DNA from: Dehalococcoidia bacterium
Lineage (GTDB): Bacteria; Chloroflexota; Dehalococcoidia; JAENJB01
Direction: 5' to 3'
Assembly: GCA_030690705.1 (NCBI GenBank)
Contig: JAUYGE010000114.1
Location: 1 to 6,190 of the forward strand
DNA: 6,190 bases
The position numbers were made by a program, and so were the translations under genes. This document shows positions 5,451 to 6,190 of the stretch, piece after piece. The stretch's first letter is position 1. Each line of letters opens with the position of its first letter. The notes beneath the pieces are model-generated. The model worked only from the letters and a program-made list of their open reading frames with translations. It did not search any database and was not told the origin of the DNA.

Positions 5451-6190
5451 ATGTTTCAGACTGGCTTCTCAGAAATGTACTGGGGTAACATCGTCATGCT
5501 CCTCATCGCCGGGACGCTCCTGTACCTCGCCATCGCCAGGGGCATGGAGCCGCTGCTGCTGGTTCCGATAGGCTTCGGCGTATTGCTGGTCAACCTCCCG
5601 CTCGGCGACCTCATGTTCCCCGGGAGCGGGACGGATGCACCGGGCCCACTTTACATCATCTTCAAGTATGTAGTGGCGAATGAGATCATCCCGGTACTCA
5701 TTTTCCTCGGGTTGGGTTCCCTCACCGACTTCGGGCCCGTGATCGCCAACCCGAAGACGCTGCTTCTCGGCGCTGCGGCCCAGTTTGGAGTGTACTTTGC
5801 TTTCTTCGCCGCCCTGGCGCTGGGCTTCACCGCCGCCGAGGCGGCCTCGATAGGCATCATCGGCGGCGCCGACGGGCCGACGACGATATACATCAACAGC
5901 AAGCTGGCGCCGCACCTCCTGGGCATCACCGCCGTGGCGGCCTACTCTTACATGGCCCTGGTACCCGTTATCCAGCCGCCAATCATCAAGCTGCTCACCA
6001 GCAAGGCCGAGCGGGCCATCTACATGAAGCCCCAGATCAGGGAGGTGTCCAAGCTCGAAAAGGTGCTCTTCCCTATCGTGGGCGCGGTGGTCATCATCCT
6101 GCTGGTTCCCAAGTCAGCCCCGCTCATCGGCATGTTCATGTTCGGCAACCTGCTTCGTGAATGTGGAGTCGTTGACAGGCTGGCCAAGAC
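5451..6190 (+). CDS. oadB: Sodium ion-translocating decarboxylase beta subunit (OadB/MmdB/GcdB family), 3' partial
   Basis: The first 246 codons are visible of an expected 370-380 for the short form of the family; the gene runs off the right edge. The beta subunit decarboxylates carboxybiotin delivered by the alpha/carrier subunits and uses the energy to export Na+ across the cytoplasmic membrane. Visible signatures are AIARGMEPLLLVPIGFG (27-43), FLGLGSLTDFGPVIANPKT (85-103), GIIGGADGPTTIY (135-147) and AVAAYSYMALVPVIQPP (161-177). Asp141 in GGADGPT and Tyr167 in AYSY correspond to Asp203 and Tyr229, known to be essential in Klebsiella OadB. The N-terminal region lacks the long insert of Klebsiella OadB, so it is closer in shape to MmdB and GcdB. 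Substrate (oxaloacetate, methylmalonyl-CoA, glutaconyl-CoA or malonate) is set by the alpha subunit, which is not in view; the symbol denotes the family. The ATG at 5451 follows AGGAGAC at a 10-base distance. Confidence 0.95.
   Translation, partial: MFQTGFSEMYWGNIVMLLIAGTLLYLAIARGMEPLLLVPIGFGVLLVNLPLGDLMFPGSGTDAPGPLYIIFKYVVANEIIPVLIFLGLGSLTDFGPVIANPKTLLLGAAAQFGVYFAFFAALALGFTAAEAASIGIIGGADGPTTIYINSKLAPHLLGITAVAAYSYMALVPVIQPPIIKLLTSKAERAIYMKPQIREVSKLEKVLFPIVGAVVIILLVPKSAPLIGMFMFGNLLRECGVVDRLAK

Noticed and set aside
5469..5915. 148-codon minus-strand frame inside the beta-subunit gene
   Set aside because: It is antisense to the conserved GGADGPT region; the plus frame is unmistakable.
1..6190. 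CRISPR array, tRNA, rRNA, insertion sequence or phage genes
   Set aside because: No spaced direct repeats, tRNA-like cloverleaf, transposase or phage motif was seen on either strand.

Overview
The window reads as a G+C-rich (roughly 60%, estimated by eye) bacterial chromosome segment from an anaerobic or facultative metabolism. The gene mix is a flavin oxidoreductase of the fumarate-reductase fold, a xanthine-dehydrogenase-type relic, a DUF1646 ion permease and a sodium-pumping decarboxylase. Together with a TGTCATT...AATGACA palindrome between genes, it is compatible with a Dehalococcoidia-like Chloroflexota genome. That placement is a guess from overall impression, not from a marker gene.

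Left part (1-2344). A flavoprotein gene enters from beyond the left edge and ends at 1513. Its last bases overlap, tail to tail, a minus-strand remnant (1492-1728) of the C-terminus of a molybdopterin-binding xanthine dehydrogenase/aldehyde oxidase large subunit. The remnant abuts the 3' end of an intact minus-strand mntP (manganese efflux, 1718-2278). The divergent spacer 2279-2398 holds a small palindromic repeat and two extended -10 promoters facing outward. Each lies so close to its start codon that mntP and the next gene are probably transcribed with almost no leader.

Middle (2399-4103). A complete 481-residue DHA2-type major facilitator drug exporter occupies 2399-3844. The 259-base gap after it contains several hairpins, a plausible promoter (3938-3966), an operator-like repeat centred on the predicted transcription start, and a structured leader of about 131 bases.

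Right part (4104-6190). A DUF1646 membrane permease is followed by a 49-residue gamma-type subunit and the beta subunit of a sodium-translocating decarboxylase, which runs off the right edge. All are on the plus strand and closely spaced, consistent with one operon. The beta subunit couples decarboxylation of a biotin-bound carboxyl group to Na+ export, and the gamma subunit anchors the complex. DUF1646 proteins belong to the ion-transporter superfamily, and a named RNA motif in front of such genes has been described as a sodium riboswitch. The cluster therefore looks like a sodium-circuit module: a primary Na+ pump plus a putative Na+-linked permease, possibly under Na+-responsive RNA control. 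The alpha (carboxyltransferase) and biotin-carrier subunits are not in view, so the decarboxylated substrate cannot be named.
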